DNA of 64,000 nucleotides from Planctomycetaceae bacterium (GTDB taxonomy: Bacteria > Planctomycetota > Planctomycetia > Pirellulales > Pirellulaceae), in assembly GCA_016794985.1 (NCBI GenBank), contig JAEUIQ010000007.1:124001-188000 (forward strand). The letters are read 5' to 3'. This document shows positions 1-8,794 of the stretch, in pieces (positions within the stretch are counted from its first letter, which is position 1; each line of letters opens with the position of its first letter). The position numbers were made by a program, and so were the translations under genes. The notes under the pieces were generated by a model, which did no database searches, was not told where the DNA came from, and saw nothing but the letters and a program-made list of their open reading frames with translations.

Positions 1-2187
1 CTGCAGTTGCTTTCTCAGCGCAAAACGCGAGATGCCCATGCCGGTCACGTAGAAATGGCCGCCCTTGGCCATCAATGTTCGCGAACTAACCCCTTCACTG
101 GGTTGGAACTTGGTGTTAATCCCTTGCACCACTGGACGTTCCCCTTCGTCACCAATCGCAGACAGAACCGAAACGTTGCCTTGGTCATCCGAGACAATCA
201 CGTCATCGCGACCATAACTCAACAACGGATTTGTCAATCGTCCAGCAAAATTCAATTTGGGCTGAGGACGCTCCAAACTCCAGCCTCGCTGAAGCGTCGT
301 CAAAATATGTACACTCGAGTTTTGCGGTTTCGATTCGGCGACATAAATGAGCCCACGCTGCACGCTTGGCGGGTTGACAATCGTTCCCGCATCATGATTC
401 AGCAAAAAGACTTCCTTGCACGTCATCTGTTCGGCATCCAAAACGTACAAGTACCACTGATTTCCGGCTTGGTATAAATATTGACCAGTTGCACTGACAC
501 CAACCGACGAAGTAATGGACTGCGGGAGTTGCGCCTGGCGAATTCCCCGCCCCGTCCGAACGTCAAGTTTCAGCACTTTTCCATTCGCGGTTGAAACATA
601 CACATAGTCCGCAGTCGCGACCGGCGGAAAGAATGGGTCCGCCATTGGAACCCGCCACACGACGTTCCCACTGAGGGCATCAATACACAGAATTGAATTG
701 TCTTGTCCCGACGAAACGATCCACTGTTCTGGCGTCGCATTTGGAACGGATTGTGGAACAACACCGTCGTACTGAAAACCGACAAACTTTCGCCACAAAG
801 TCTGACCATCCGTGGCGCGAATTGCATACAAAGCACCGTTGGTCACCACCGGAATCAATTGGCGATCTGAGATATTCAAGGGTTCGCCGGAGAAGGTAGC
901 AAACAGCACCGATGCCGGGTCGGCCGGCGCGGCCTCGGGTGTCAGCGATAGTTCCGAACTGGTCACTAGTGTCTGTTCGCGTTCGGCGACCAATTGACGA
1001 ACTTCACGCACGTCACGGTTGGCTTCCAATTCGGGGTACGTCATGACCAGCCCGCGATAGGTTTCAAAGGCCGAGTTCGTTTGACCAGCGGAAACAAAGT
1101 CGTTGATTTTCGACAACGCACCCGTCTTCGCAGATTCGGTGTTCAACTGTCGTTCGACTTGGGCGATCAATTCTTTACCGTCGGTGATTTTCTTCCCAAC
1201 AATAACGCCCGCTCTTTGCGTGGACGTGATGTACATCGAGTTATCCACCAGAGTTAAGGCCTGCAAAGCCTTTTCATGCAAGGCCTTCTTCTTGGATACG
1301 TCGCTGGCTAACTGAGCCTTTTTAGCCAAGGCCACGACGGTGTTGGGCAGTATGTCGGCCAATTCGTCACGAGCGTCACTAAAGCCATCCTCTTTTTCGA
1401 TCGTGGGCAACAAAGTCAATGCGTATTCCAAGACGGTCTCAGGGTCGCTCCTGGAAGCCATCAACAGGTCGCACATTGTCAAACGTACCAGCGCTAAACT
1501 GGCGCGAGTTTCTTTGGGAAATCGTTTGCGAAAATCGGTATACTTCGCCTTGGCGTCGGTATAACCACCTGTCTTGTAGGATTCGTCCGCTTTATCCCAT
1601 AACTGATTCGCAGACAAAGTGTTGAAATACACCAGCAAGCCGACCGCCAATGCCGTAAATACAAGCAGCATCCCTCCGCCAACCCATAACCAAGCACCTT
1701 GCCAAGGGTTGCCCTTGACCCGTTTGCCGGCGAATGCCGTCGAGATATTGCTGGAGGATTCGACACTTGGATCGCTTGGCCCGCTTCCCCACGGCAGAGT
1801 TTCTTCTTCCTTTTTCGATTGAGGACGTCCAAAATCCACGGCTGGGGTAATCACTGGCTCCGCAAAAACCGTTGGATCACTCACGAACTGTCCCTGGTCC
1901 AAAACAGTGCGGTCGGTTGGGCCGGCGTCTTCTACCGCAAAAGTTGGATTTAACAACTCGGTTTGTAATAGCGCCGCGCTATCTTGCCCCGGATCATTCA
2001 AGAATTCAGTCAACAACTTTTCGCCAACCTGGGCGGTGACGAACTTCTTCTTGACCATGTAGGTGACCACCGCTTGGGCAGTTGGTTCTTTCGAGCTTTG
2101 ACCGATCTTGGCCGCGACCTTTTCGATCACATCTTTGGCCAAGAACTTCTTTTCGATCAAGAATTGGATGAAATCACGCGCTGGCAT
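1..2187 (-). CDS. Membrane-anchored PQQ-like beta-propeller repeat protein (C-terminus off the left edge)
   Basis: The reading frame is open from the ATG at 2187 to the first base of the window, about 729 codons with no stop. The N-terminal ~155 residues are acidic and soluble, with two short repeats of the type 'FLIEKKFL/MVKKKFVT'. One strong transmembrane segment follows at about residues 162-186, then an alpha-helical TPR-like stretch. From about residue 420 there are PQQ/quinoprotein-type propeller blades (for example DGQTLWRKFVG, ALSGNVVWRVP and DVRTGRG, each followed by a tyrosine-rich strand). A GAGGA ribosome site lies just upstream of the ATG. It is the last visible gene of a minus-strand cluster with ExbB and two ExbD proteins. 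Inference: an envelope scaffold or interaction protein rather than a true dehydrogenase. The substrate is unknown. Confidence 0.85.
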   Translation of the reverse strand, partial: MPARDFIQFLIEKKFLAKDVIEKVAAKIGQSSKEPTAQAVVTYMVKKKFVTAQVGEKLLTEFLNDPGQDSAALLQTELLNPTFAVEDAGPTDRTVLDQGQFVSDPTVFAEPVITPAVDFGRPQSKKEEETLPWGSGPSDPSVESSSNISTAFAGKRVKGNPWQGAWLWVGGGMLLVFTALAVGLLVYFNTLSANQLWDKADESYKTGGYTDAKAKYTDFRKRFPKETRASLALVRLTMCDLLMASRSDPETVLEYALTLLPTIEKEDGFSDARDELADILPNTVVALAKKAQLASDVSKKKALHEKALQALTLVDNSMYITSTQRAGVIVGKKITDGKELIAQVERQLNTESAKTGALSKINDFVSAGQTNSAFETYRGLVMTYPELEANRDVREVRQLVAEREQTLVTSSELSLTPEAAPADPASVLFATFSGEPLNISDRQLIPVVTNGALYAIRATDGQTLWRKFVGFQYDGVVPQSVPNATPEQWIVSSGQDNSILCIDALSGNVVWRVPMADPFFPPVATADYVYVSTANGKVLKLDVRTGRGIRQAQLPQSITSSVGVSATGQYLYQAGNQWYLYVLDAEQMTCKEVFLLNHDAGTIVNPPSVQRGLIYVAESKPQNSSVHILTTLQRGWSLERPQPKLNFAGRLTNPLLSYGRDDVIVSDDQGNVSVLSAIGDEGERPVVQGINTKFQPSEGVSSRTLMAKGGHFYVTGMGISRFALRKQLQ

Positions 2188-2261
2188 TGTTTATCCTCGT
2201 TCCCACATATTCGTTCAGCCCCGACTGCCCACGATTCGACTGCCCAGTTCCGTCGCCTTTC

Positions 2262-2960
2262 TCAAGGCCCATTCACCACTGAAATTGCGATCTCAAAAAT
2301 CTTGGCATCAGCACCGGCATCCCAGACGTTGATCACGGCGCCGTGCGAGCTGGCCTCGTTGGCCTTGATCACCAACTTGCGGATATTGGGACTGTCCAAT
2401 TTCATCTTGGCCAACTTTTGCCACATCTCAACTTTACCCGCCGCCATTTCTTCACCAACATCGCTTGACGTCAAAAAGAAGTTGTCGTTTTCGTCAATGT
2501 AGACTTGAATCGCATCCCTCTGCTCTTGCTGCTCCATCACAACCTCGCTCGGCTCATCGCTCGTGTCGGGCTGTTGTTGAATGGCTTTTTGCAATTTGAA
2601 CGAAGCGGTCACCATAAAGAAAATCAGCAGCAAAAACGTCACGTCCACCATGGGGGTCATGTCCATTTCGGCTTCTTGCCGCGGCGCGCGTTTCCCGAAC
2701 GGCAAGGTTTCGACCGGCTCCTCTTCTTCGAAACCTTTCCACGTCATTGGTTTGAACTTGGACTCCCCTTCTGGGAGTGGAGGTTTCTTGTTCGCTCCGC
2801 TGGGATCGGAGATTTTTCCAGACAAAGCGACCGAAGCGGTTTCGGGCTGAGCCGCCATCGCGCGAAAACCGGGATCTTGCGGCCGTCCCAGATCGAACTC
2901 GCCACTAGGCCCACCCATATTGTCTTTGTCCTGAGGCGGAGGACCTTTGCGTTTGCTCAT
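2262..2960 (-). CDS. ExbD/TolR-family biopolymer transport protein, long N-terminal extension
   Basis: 232 residues. The ExbD/TolR signature MTPMVDVTFLLLIFFMV is at about residues 101-117, with the proton-path Asp at about 106, followed by a periplasmic domain. About 100 mostly polar residues (Gly/Pro/Lys-rich, then an acidic EEEEP patch) precede the single membrane span, much longer than the short cytoplasmic tail usual in the family. ATG at 2960 is chosen because GGAG lies 9 nt upstream; a GTG at 2975 is in frame but lacks a site. Family role: with ExbB/TolQ it couples the proton-motive force to work at the outer envelope. It follows a second, shorter ExbD by about 25 nt, and tandem ExbDs are common in planctomycetes. 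Confidence 0.9.
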   Translation of the reverse strand: MSKRKGPPPQDKDNMGGPSGEFDLGRPQDPGFRAMAAQPETASVALSGKISDPSGANKKPPLPEGESKFKPMTWKGFEEEEPVETLPFGKRAPRQEAEMDMTPMVDVTFLLLIFFMVTASFKLQKAIQQQPDTSDEPSEVVMEQQEQRDAIQVYIDENDNFFLTSSDVGEEMAAGKVEMWQKLAKMKLDSPNIRKLVIKANEASSHGAVINVWDAGADAKIFEIAISVVNGP

Positions 2961-2985
2961 GGTTGTTGACTCCACTGGCTCATAG

Positions 2986-3474
2986 CTACTGCCCTTCGTT
3001 CACCGCGGCATGGATCGTAATTTCTCGCCCTTCCGGGATACCACGATTGGCGGCTTGTTTGGCCACTTTCATGTTTTTCATCCGGGTCTGATGCCCAGCT
3101 CGAATGACGATAAAACGGATCTTATCGTTGGTCTGCAATTCGCGGTTGACATACTCTTGGATTTGCTCTTCCAGATTCTCGTCTGTCTCAACAATTCCCG
3201 AACCACGCTCGACTGCCCGGCCCAGATAGAAATAGGCATCCGAATCAGGAGAATCTTGTTCAATGTTGATCATGACCGCATCCTTGGCCGCAATCGCTTC
3301 ACCGTGTTTGGCATAAGGCAGCGGAATCGGCGCTTGTTCCTGCATCTTGGATGCCACAACGAAAAACGATAACAACAAAAACGTGATATCAATCATGGGA
3401 GTGATATCCATTTCCGAGTCATCTACTCGTTTTCGCGGTTTGATAATACCGCTATTTCCCGTTCGCTCGCTCAT
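2986..3474 (-). CDS. ExbD/TolR-family biopolymer transport protein
   Basis: 162 residues. A short basic N-terminus (KPRKR) leads into the signature MDITPMIDITFLLLSFFVV at about residues 22-40 with the conserved Asp near 29. The periplasmic domain contains RFIVIRAGHQT, matching the usual ExbD beta-strand. Together with the downstream ExbD (2262-2960) and the upstream ExbB (3545-4183) it would form the inner-membrane stator complex. The gap to the ExbB gene is about 70 nt, so cotranscription is likely. The partner that receives the energy is not identifiable here. The neighbouring single-pass proteins at 4397-6160 are candidates by position only. Confidence 0.92.
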   Translation of the reverse strand: MSERTGNSGIIKPRKRVDDSEMDITPMIDITFLLLSFFVVASKMQEQAPIPLPYAKHGEAIAAKDAVMINIEQDSPDSDAYFYLGRAVERGSGIVETDENLEEQIQEYVNRELQTNDKIRFIVIRAGHQTRMKNMKVAKQAANRGIPEGREITIHAAVNEGQ

Positions 3475-3544
3475 GAAAATCCCGATTCAGTCACGTACCC
3501 CACCCGCTCCAAAGATCCCCGACCATCAGTGCTAAAGAAAAGAG

Positions 3545-4183
3545 TTACTTCGATGGAAAACGAATGGTGGCTTCCTTGAACATCTCAAAAAAGAAATTTA
3601 ATCCCTCGGCGACCATCTCTTCCATCTTTTTGATTTGCACGTTGATCGAATTCACTGCCAAGATTAGTGGAATGGCAATCGCGAGACCCAAGGCGGTGGT
3701 GATCAACGCAAACATGATATCCTCGGCCAATTTGGACGCTTCGACTTGGCTGCTTTCGGATAGCTTTTGAAAAGCTCCCATCATACCCAAAACCGTTCCC
3801 AGCAGTCCCAACATCGGAGCCGACTTGATCACCGTGTTGACCCAACTCATTCGATGGTCGATGTCCGACAAGACGTCTCGTTGGAATCGATCCTGCACTA
3901 GTTGCCGCACTTTGTTGAACCCAAGCGAACGATTGTCCACCGCCAACTGCGATAATTGACACAACGCCCGTGGATCGTCAGAGCAGATTTCACTGGCCGA
4001 ACGAAAATCACCATGTGCAAGTGGTTGTTCCATGGCTTGCAAGAACTCGCCCTGCATTGCATCCGAGCGAAACTTCTTTTCCCTCACGCGGTAATAAACA
4101 ACGATTAGGCAGTAGACACCCCACAACGCAACCAAACCCATCGCACCGTAAATCGTGTTACCGATAATATCCCAAATGCTCAT
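3545..4183 (-). CDS. MotA/TolQ/ExbB-family proton channel protein
   Basis: 212 residues with three membrane spans at about 7-30, 117-137 and 150-175, the normal ExbB/TolQ topology. The hallmark APMLGLLGTVLGMMGAF opens the second span, and ALITTALGLAIAIP lies in the third. In this family the ring of ExbB surrounds ExbD helices and carries protons. The start at 4183 gives the expected short N-terminus (MSIWDIIGNTIYG). It begins a sub-operon with two ExbD genes and the PQQ protein. About 210 bp without a convincing gene separate it from the upstream membrane-protein gene and may hold its promoter. Confidence 0.93.
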   Translation of the reverse strand: MSIWDIIGNTIYGAMGLVALWGVYCLIVVYYRVREKKFRSDAMQGEFLQAMEQPLAHGDFRSASEICSDDPRALCQLSQLAVDNRSLGFNKVRQLVQDRFQRDVLSDIDHRMSWVNTVIKSAPMLGLLGTVLGMMGAFQKLSESSQVEASKLAEDIMFALITTALGLAIAIPLILAVNSINVQIKKMEEMVAEGLNFFFEMFKEATIRFPSK

Positions 4184-4396
4184 TTCAATCGTCCCAATGT
4201 CCTCGAATCAACTCCAACCCCAAAATACTTCCACAACACCCCTAATGCCCACCAATTGTAATTGTGCTCACTCCCAACCACAGACTGCACTTCGACATTT
4301 TCTTCACATCACGGCAAACAGCGAGTTATCGAATTCCCTATTGGCTGCTTCAGAGGATAGGTGCGAGCCGAACTTCTTTCAATAAGGGCACATGAA

Positions 4397-5266
4397 CTAG
4401 TTCAAGTACACGATATTGGCCAATTCAAACCGATAATTTCCTGATGTCCCGACCACGTTGAAGATTGTCGATTTGATATGACGAATTTCCCGCCCATCAC
4501 GCTGGATGCGCTCCGTTTCCAAACGATACATTTGATTGATCACATCAATTGGATAAAACTGCAGCGGGATTCGGTCCCCGGGATTCGAGACATTGGCGTT
4601 CCGCAACAAGTTCAAGTCCCAATTTCGCAGTTGAGGAATGGTGTGCGAGAAGTAAATTCGTTTCTCCAATCGCTTGAATCCCGCGCGAATCGCCGGTGTC
4701 TGGGATACATTGGTCAAGTACACAATGTTGTCGCCCACTCGTTCCGCGCCCGCCAACTCGATTTTGAAAAAGTCCAACTGTTGGGCATATTCGGACATCG
4801 TGTTGACCGAGTAAATAATCTGCCAACGCTTCCACGGCTCATTGATGTCTTTACCACCCCCGCCAATCCCTTTGGAGCGTCGATCGCCCAACCCTTTACC
4901 AGTTCCCATCTGGGCCGCGTCTCCAGCCACACTGTCGTTCGCACGTACCGTCGAGATCACGTCAACGGACTCCAAGGCTTCGGCGAGTTGCGGTTCTTGG
5001 ACCTCGGGAAATTCTTCGACCCCAGGTTCTTCTACATCCTCGGCAACGCCTTCCGGATTCATGGTTTCCCCAGCAAACGCCACGAACGAATCGGGAATCG
5101 AGCGATGTGTCTTGAGCAGGCTGTACCACAGGAACGTCATGATCGCCGCCAACAGCCCCATGATGATCACACCTGAGGCTAAACCACCAGAGACTTTTTC
5201 GTATTGGGAGACGCGAGTCTCCATGCGAATTACCGGCCGTGGGACCAGTTCAATCGGTTCGCTCAT
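4397..5266 (-). CDS. Single-pass membrane protein of unknown function, paralogue of the next upstream gene
   Basis: 289 residues. A short N-terminus (VPRPVIRMETRVSQYEKV) precedes one membrane span beginning at GLASGVIIMGLLAAIM (about 28-50). An acidic linker (EDVEEPGVEEFPEVQEP) and a C-terminal domain with RWQIIYSV, RIYFSH, GDRIPLQFYP and ERIQRDGREIRHI follow. It aligns along its whole length with the protein at 5309-6160 (shared RVxxYExVxxGLASG, KRWQI, RRIYFxHxxPxLRxWDL, GDRIPLxF, RxDGxEIRxI), so the pair arose by duplication. I do not recognise a named family. Position beside ExbB/ExbD suggests an envelope role, perhaps a TonB/TolA-like or stator-associated partner, but that is inference only. 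Confidence 0.8.
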   Translation of the reverse strand: MSEPIELVPRPVIRMETRVSQYEKVSGGLASGVIIMGLLAAIMTFLWYSLLKTHRSIPDSFVAFAGETMNPEGVAEDVEEPGVEEFPEVQEPQLAEALESVDVISTVRANDSVAGDAAQMGTGKGLGDRRSKGIGGGGKDINEPWKRWQIIYSVNTMSEYAQQLDFFKIELAGAERVGDNIVYLTNVSQTPAIRAGFKRLEKRIYFSHTIPQLRNWDLNLLRNANVSNPGDRIPLQFYPIDVINQMYRLETERIQRDGREIRHIKSTIFNVVGTSGNYRFELANIVYLN

Positions 5267-5308
5267 TCATCCATACTTTCTTTGTGATTAACGTTGCAAC
5301 AATGCTTG

Positions 5309-6160
5309 TTACTTCGTGTACGCAATCTCGACCAATTCGAATTCATATCCATCCGACTTATGAACCGCCATAAATCGAGTTCTTTCGATGGCTCGGATTT
5401 CCTTCCCATCCGCCCTTAGCCGTTCGGACTCCAGCTCATGCAGCCGATTAATGACTTCCACGGGAAAGAAATTCAACGGAATTCTGTCGCCAATTTTTTC
5501 ACTGTGGGCCTTTTGAAGTAACTGCAAATCCCATTCGCGAAGTCTGGGAATGGCATGACAGAAGTAGATTCTGCGCTCATCCCGCTTCTGGCCTACGCGA
5601 AGCTCGGCTTCGCCACCCATTTTTTTCACATAAATCACGTCGTCCAACTCGCGACCTGCCCCAGCCAACTCGACCCCAAAATGGTCCAACATCTTGGTGT
5701 AGCCGTCGATCGTTTCAACCTCGTATTCGATTTGCCAACGCTTGACCGGAAAATCGTTCGGTTCCGGATCGTCTTTTCGTCGCCAACTTCCTTCTTCGCC
5801 CCCAAAAACGTTGGCGTTGTTCCCGTCATTCGCCTGGACCGTTGACACAACGTTCACGCTTTCGGTCGCTGCCGACAAGTCAAGCTCAGTAGACTCGATT
5901 TCGGCCACGATTGGTTCGTCGACTTCTTCGGCAATTTCCACGGAGTTCGACGTTTCCTTCACGTACGCCAGGAAGCTATCAGGTACGGCTCGATAAGCCT
6001 TCCAAGGAGCGAAAAAAATCAGCACCAGAATCAGCGCAATCGCCCCCGTCACGACGATGCCAGAGGCTAATCCACTGGCAACTCGTTCGTACAAAGTTAC
6101 TCGCGTCCATACTCGATCAACCGGCCGGCGCACCAACGGAGCATTCCAATCTTTGTTCAT
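5309..6160 (-). CDS. Single-pass membrane protein of unknown function, paralogue of 4397-5266
   Basis: 283 residues from the ATG at 6160. That start is preferred over a GTG at 6220 because GAGGG sits about 8 nt upstream and because the N-terminus (MNKDWNAPLVRRPVDRVWTRV) then aligns with that of its paralogue. One membrane span (about residues 35-60, GIVVTGAIALILVLIFF) is followed by an acidic linker and the same C-terminal domain as the neighbouring gene. It lies about 40 nt upstream of its paralogue and just downstream of the toroid-protein gene, suggesting one transcript. The function is unknown and no catalytic motif is visible. Confidence 0.8.
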   Translation of the reverse strand: MNKDWNAPLVRRPVDRVWTRVTLYERVASGLASGIVVTGAIALILVLIFFAPWKAYRAVPDSFLAYVKETSNSVEIAEEVDEPIVAEIESTELDLSAATESVNVVSTVQANDGNNANVFGGEEGSWRRKDDPEPNDFPVKRWQIEYEVETIDGYTKMLDHFGVELAGAGRELDDVIYVKKMGGEAELRVGQKRDERRIYFCHAIPRLREWDLQLLQKAHSEKIGDRIPLNFFPVEVINRLHELESERLRADGKEIRAIERTRFMAVHKSDGYEFELVEIAYTK

Positions 6161-6227
6161 GTCTTGAACCCTCGGCACTTCACCTAACGCCATTGAACCA
6201 AGCGAAAACTCTCGAACCACGACAGGC

Positions 6228-8195
6228 TCAACCGCCGGGCAAATTGTCTAAGTCAACTGGGAACAGTTGCGCATCGGGCTTCAGCTCCAAGTACCACTCG
6301 GACCAATACTCGTACAAGCGTCGAATGCCTTGTTTGTACTCATCGCTGCTCGTATCGAGATCGCCGTTAACCGACTTGGCCACCGGAACCGGTGGAGTTT
6401 CGGTCTTGCGGCTCACAAACTGCAACGCAATATTCGCTTCTTGAACGACATTCGGATTGGGGTCCGTTAGGGCAAAGATCAATGCAGGGCAATTGTCGAT
6501 CATACGAACTTGCCCCAACGCGCGAACGGCGACAATTCGGATTTGCCAATGCTCGTTCTTGACCATCTCCTTGAGCATCAACAACTGTTGCGACCGAGAT
6601 TTATCTTTGATCGATGTCACCGCTGCGTTGCGGAAGGACTCCGCGATCTCCGCCAACTCTTCCGGGCTCATGTCGGCCTTGACCCGATTCAACAACTCCG
6701 CAATGTCTTTTTTCTCTTCTTCGTTGATGACTTGATTGCCGCGAATGTTGGTGCGCCCACCGAGTCCGAACCCTGCGTTCATGACGGTATCCTTCGGCAA
6801 GTTGGTTAGACGCTGCGTGGACCGAACCAAGAACAGGATTGCCAATGACGTGTGGACCGCAGGACCACCTTCGCCGGTTCCTGTGAGCGACCCATCACCT
6901 TTCTGATTCGCCTTGACGAATTCGACGCCTTGGTCGTACCAATCCGGAACTTCCGTAACTTCGCCGTCCACCTTTTCGCGAAACGTCGCGTAACGCTCGA
7001 AACCGTACAGCGCATAATATGGCCAGTGATCCGTTTCGGTCCGGAACGAGCGAGCAAACCATTGGTTGGCGCGTTGTTTCGCACCATTCAAGCCTTGCAC
7101 ATCCACCTGAGGCGCCGGGGCTTCTTCCTTGACATTTTCTTGTTTGGCCAAGAGGTCAGCGACTTCTCGTTCCGTCAAACGCTCGACAAAGGCGGGCAAA
7201 TCCAAAAAAGTCTCGCCCGGTTTTTTTGATGCCAATCGTTTCGGAGGTGGGTTGACACCCAAGATGTCACCGAGCATGTACAAACTACCCGCACCGGCTG
7301 AAACCAAAGAAACGTGCGGTGAGCCTTGCAACAATGTGGCGACCGGCTGATAAGCCCAAGAACCGTCATTGAATTGATGGCTGACCCAAAACCTAGTTGC
7401 CCTCACGCTATGATCCAGCGGGATATCGAATCCCTTGTGATGCGCCAACCACAGTGCCAGACAACAATACTGGGTCTGCGAGGAATCCGAGTTGACACCT
7501 TTATTATAAGTCCACCCCCCTCGCGGGTCTTGTCGCTTGACGATGTAGTTGATCAAAGTACGAATCTCACGATCGTAAGCCTTGTCGTCGTACTCGACCA
7601 GCAACATCAAGGCCACGCAGACTTCGTACATGCGTTGCACCACTTTGTCTTCGATCGTGCCATTCGTTACATCATGGCCGGTGAAGCCGTTGTCAAGCAA
7701 CGCACCGAGACGCGGGACTTCCGCCAACGCTTGTTGAACGGCTTTGTTAACCAATGGATCTTGTTTAAAGCCGTTGTCAGTGTACGAGTTCAGGACGGCC
7801 AATCCAACAAGTACATTCTCGCCAAACGAAGAACCTGAGTCGGTTCGCAAGTACGCCACCCCCGCGTTCACCATCCGACGAACTTCCGGATGATCCGGGT
7901 CGTACTTGACCTGGGCTTCCGCAAATCGAGGTGCAAATAAAACCCCGAAATATAGAATTGCCAAACAACAAGCAGAACGGAGGCTGCAAAGGTGGTGGAC
8001 GTTTCGGTACGGGTGGCGGAATAGAGTTCTGGAAATCGGTGGCAAAAAGAGATGGCTCGTTTGAGCGTTCGCGCAATAAAGTGCAGCTCGGTCCGTGTGA
8101 CGGCTATGGTCGTGCCTCGTCGTATCCAACCCAGAACTCCTTTTGAATAGTGGTGTTGGCCGAAAGAGGTCGATCAAACGATCCAGCGAACTCAT
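6228..8195 (-). CDS. Exported alpha/alpha-toroid (prenyltransferase/squalene-cyclase-like) protein with C-terminal HEAT repeats
   Basis: Up to 655 residues. A hydrophobic segment (CCLAILYFGVLFA, ending at about residue 92 with AEAQ) looks like a signal peptide, but about 75 residues precede it when the only in-frame ATG (8195) is used. The true start may be a TTG near 8045, so the N-terminus is uncertain. The body holds repeats of the cyclase/prenyltransferase toroid type (QDPRGGWTYNKG, FNDGSWAYQP, QKGDGSLTGTGEGG). The C-terminus has HEAT-like helices (HWQIRIVAVRALGQV, DPNPNVVQEANIAL). No cyclase DXDD motif is visible, so a binding or scaffold role is more likely than terpene cyclisation. A related toroid protein occurs in the right-hand cluster (53061-55322). 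Confidence 0.8.
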   Translation of the reverse strand: MSSLDRLIDLFRPTPLFKRSSGLDTTRHDHSRHTDRAALYCANAQTSHLFLPPISRTLFRHPYRNVHHLCSLRSACCLAILYFGVLFAPRFAEAQVKYDPDHPEVRRMVNAGVAYLRTDSGSSFGENVLVGLAVLNSYTDNGFKQDPLVNKAVQQALAEVPRLGALLDNGFTGHDVTNGTIEDKVVQRMYEVCVALMLLVEYDDKAYDREIRTLINYIVKRQDPRGGWTYNKGVNSDSSQTQYCCLALWLAHHKGFDIPLDHSVRATRFWVSHQFNDGSWAYQPVATLLQGSPHVSLVSAGAGSLYMLGDILGVNPPPKRLASKKPGETFLDLPAFVERLTEREVADLLAKQENVKEEAPAPQVDVQGLNGAKQRANQWFARSFRTETDHWPYYALYGFERYATFREKVDGEVTEVPDWYDQGVEFVKANQKGDGSLTGTGEGGPAVHTSLAILFLVRSTQRLTNLPKDTVMNAGFGLGGRTNIRGNQVINEEEKKDIAELLNRVKADMSPEELAEIAESFRNAAVTSIKDKSRSQQLLMLKEMVKNEHWQIRIVAVRALGQVRMIDNCPALIFALTDPNPNVVQEANIALQFVSRKTETPPVPVAKSVNGDLDTSSDEYKQGIRRLYEYWSEWYLELKPDAQLFPVDLDNLPGG

Positions 8196-8541
8196 TCAGC
8201 CAGCCGCCCGATGCCGTCCTTATTCTAGCTTCCGACTTGCCTTGGTTTCAATCACCACAGCACACGTAAGAAAGAAAAGTTGCACGAGACGGTGAAACTC
8301 GAACAATTGCGATCAACAAATTCAACCACCAACCGACACGGGCGGTTCCAAAGACGAGGCATTGACGTTGGAACGACACCACTTATGTTTCTTCGGGATT
8401 CTAATGACGATCGGCGATCTTGTCAATAATTTTGTGTCCATTTCACATGAAATACATGGGCACATCATTGACACAAACGGCACAATCCGTGGAGTTGATT
8501 CGAGCTGACCCCTAAAACAATCCCCAATGCCCCACGCACAA
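8196..8541. other. Intergenic region upstream of tRNA-Phe
   Basis: I find no convincing gene here; an open frame on the minus strand spans the tRNA and is an artefact. A short inverted repeat TTTGTGTC (8431-8438) / GACACAAA (8470-8477) encloses a smaller one (TTTCA/TGAAA, 8441-8452). Its role is unknown. Confidence 0.5.
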
Positions 8542-8569
8542 TTGACTACCTGCCAACAAACGGTAAACT
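8542..8569 (+). promoter_or_regulatory. Probable promoter of tRNA-Phe
   Basis: TTGACT (8542-8547) and TAAACT (8564-8569) are separated by 16 nt, which fits a sigma-70-type promoter. Transcription would begin about 15 nt before the tRNA. Prediction from sequence only. Confidence 0.45.
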
Positions 8570-8591
8570 GTCGTCCTCCGGCAGACCGTTC

Positions 8592-8664
8592 GGTCAGGTA
8601 GCTCAGTTGGTAGAGCAATGGACTGAAAATCCATGTGTCGGCGGTTCGATCCCGCCCCTGACCA
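8592..8664 (+). tRNA. tRNA-Phe (anticodon GAA)
   Basis: The cloverleaf can be drawn in full. The acceptor stem is GGTCAGG (8592-8598) with CCTGACC (8657-8663). The D-arm is GCTCAGTTGGTAGAGC. The anticodon stem ATGGA/TCCAT holds the loop CTGAAAA (anticodon GAA), and the T-arm GGCGG-TTCGATC-CCGCC is perfect. The discriminator is A8664 and CCA is not encoded. The last 42 nt are duplicated at 47728-47769, so the gene is the attachment site of the island and was kept intact on integration. Confidence 0.97.
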
Positions 8665-8666
8665 CT
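8623..8666 (+). repeat. attL: 44-bp direct repeat within the 3' end of tRNA-Phe
   Basis: The 44 bp from the anticodon loop of tRNA-Phe to two bases past the acceptor stem are identical to 47728-47771. The identity stops abruptly on both sides (A8622 versus C47727; T8667 versus C47772). An integrase gene begins 128 bp further on. This is the classic left boundary of an element integrated in a tRNA gene. Confidence 0.95.
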
Positions 8667-8794
8667 TTCAAGGATATCACGATTTTTCCAGTCTGGAATG
8701 CTCATTCGAGCGTTACCGCCATTGAGGCGAGCAGACCCGTTTTTGAAAACCGACTACCGAAAAACTCGGTGGTCTATTCAACGGAGTTTGCACA

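Noticed and set aside
6228-8195. True squalene-hopene cyclase
   Set aside because: The repeats have the toroid shape but the catalytic DXDD motif is not seen and a HEAT-like C-terminus is fused, so an enzymatic call is not supported.
8322-8705. Open frame on the minus strand over tRNA-Phe
   Set aside because: It runs antisense across a perfect tRNA; such frames (reading RDRTADTWIFS) are a familiar annotation artefact.
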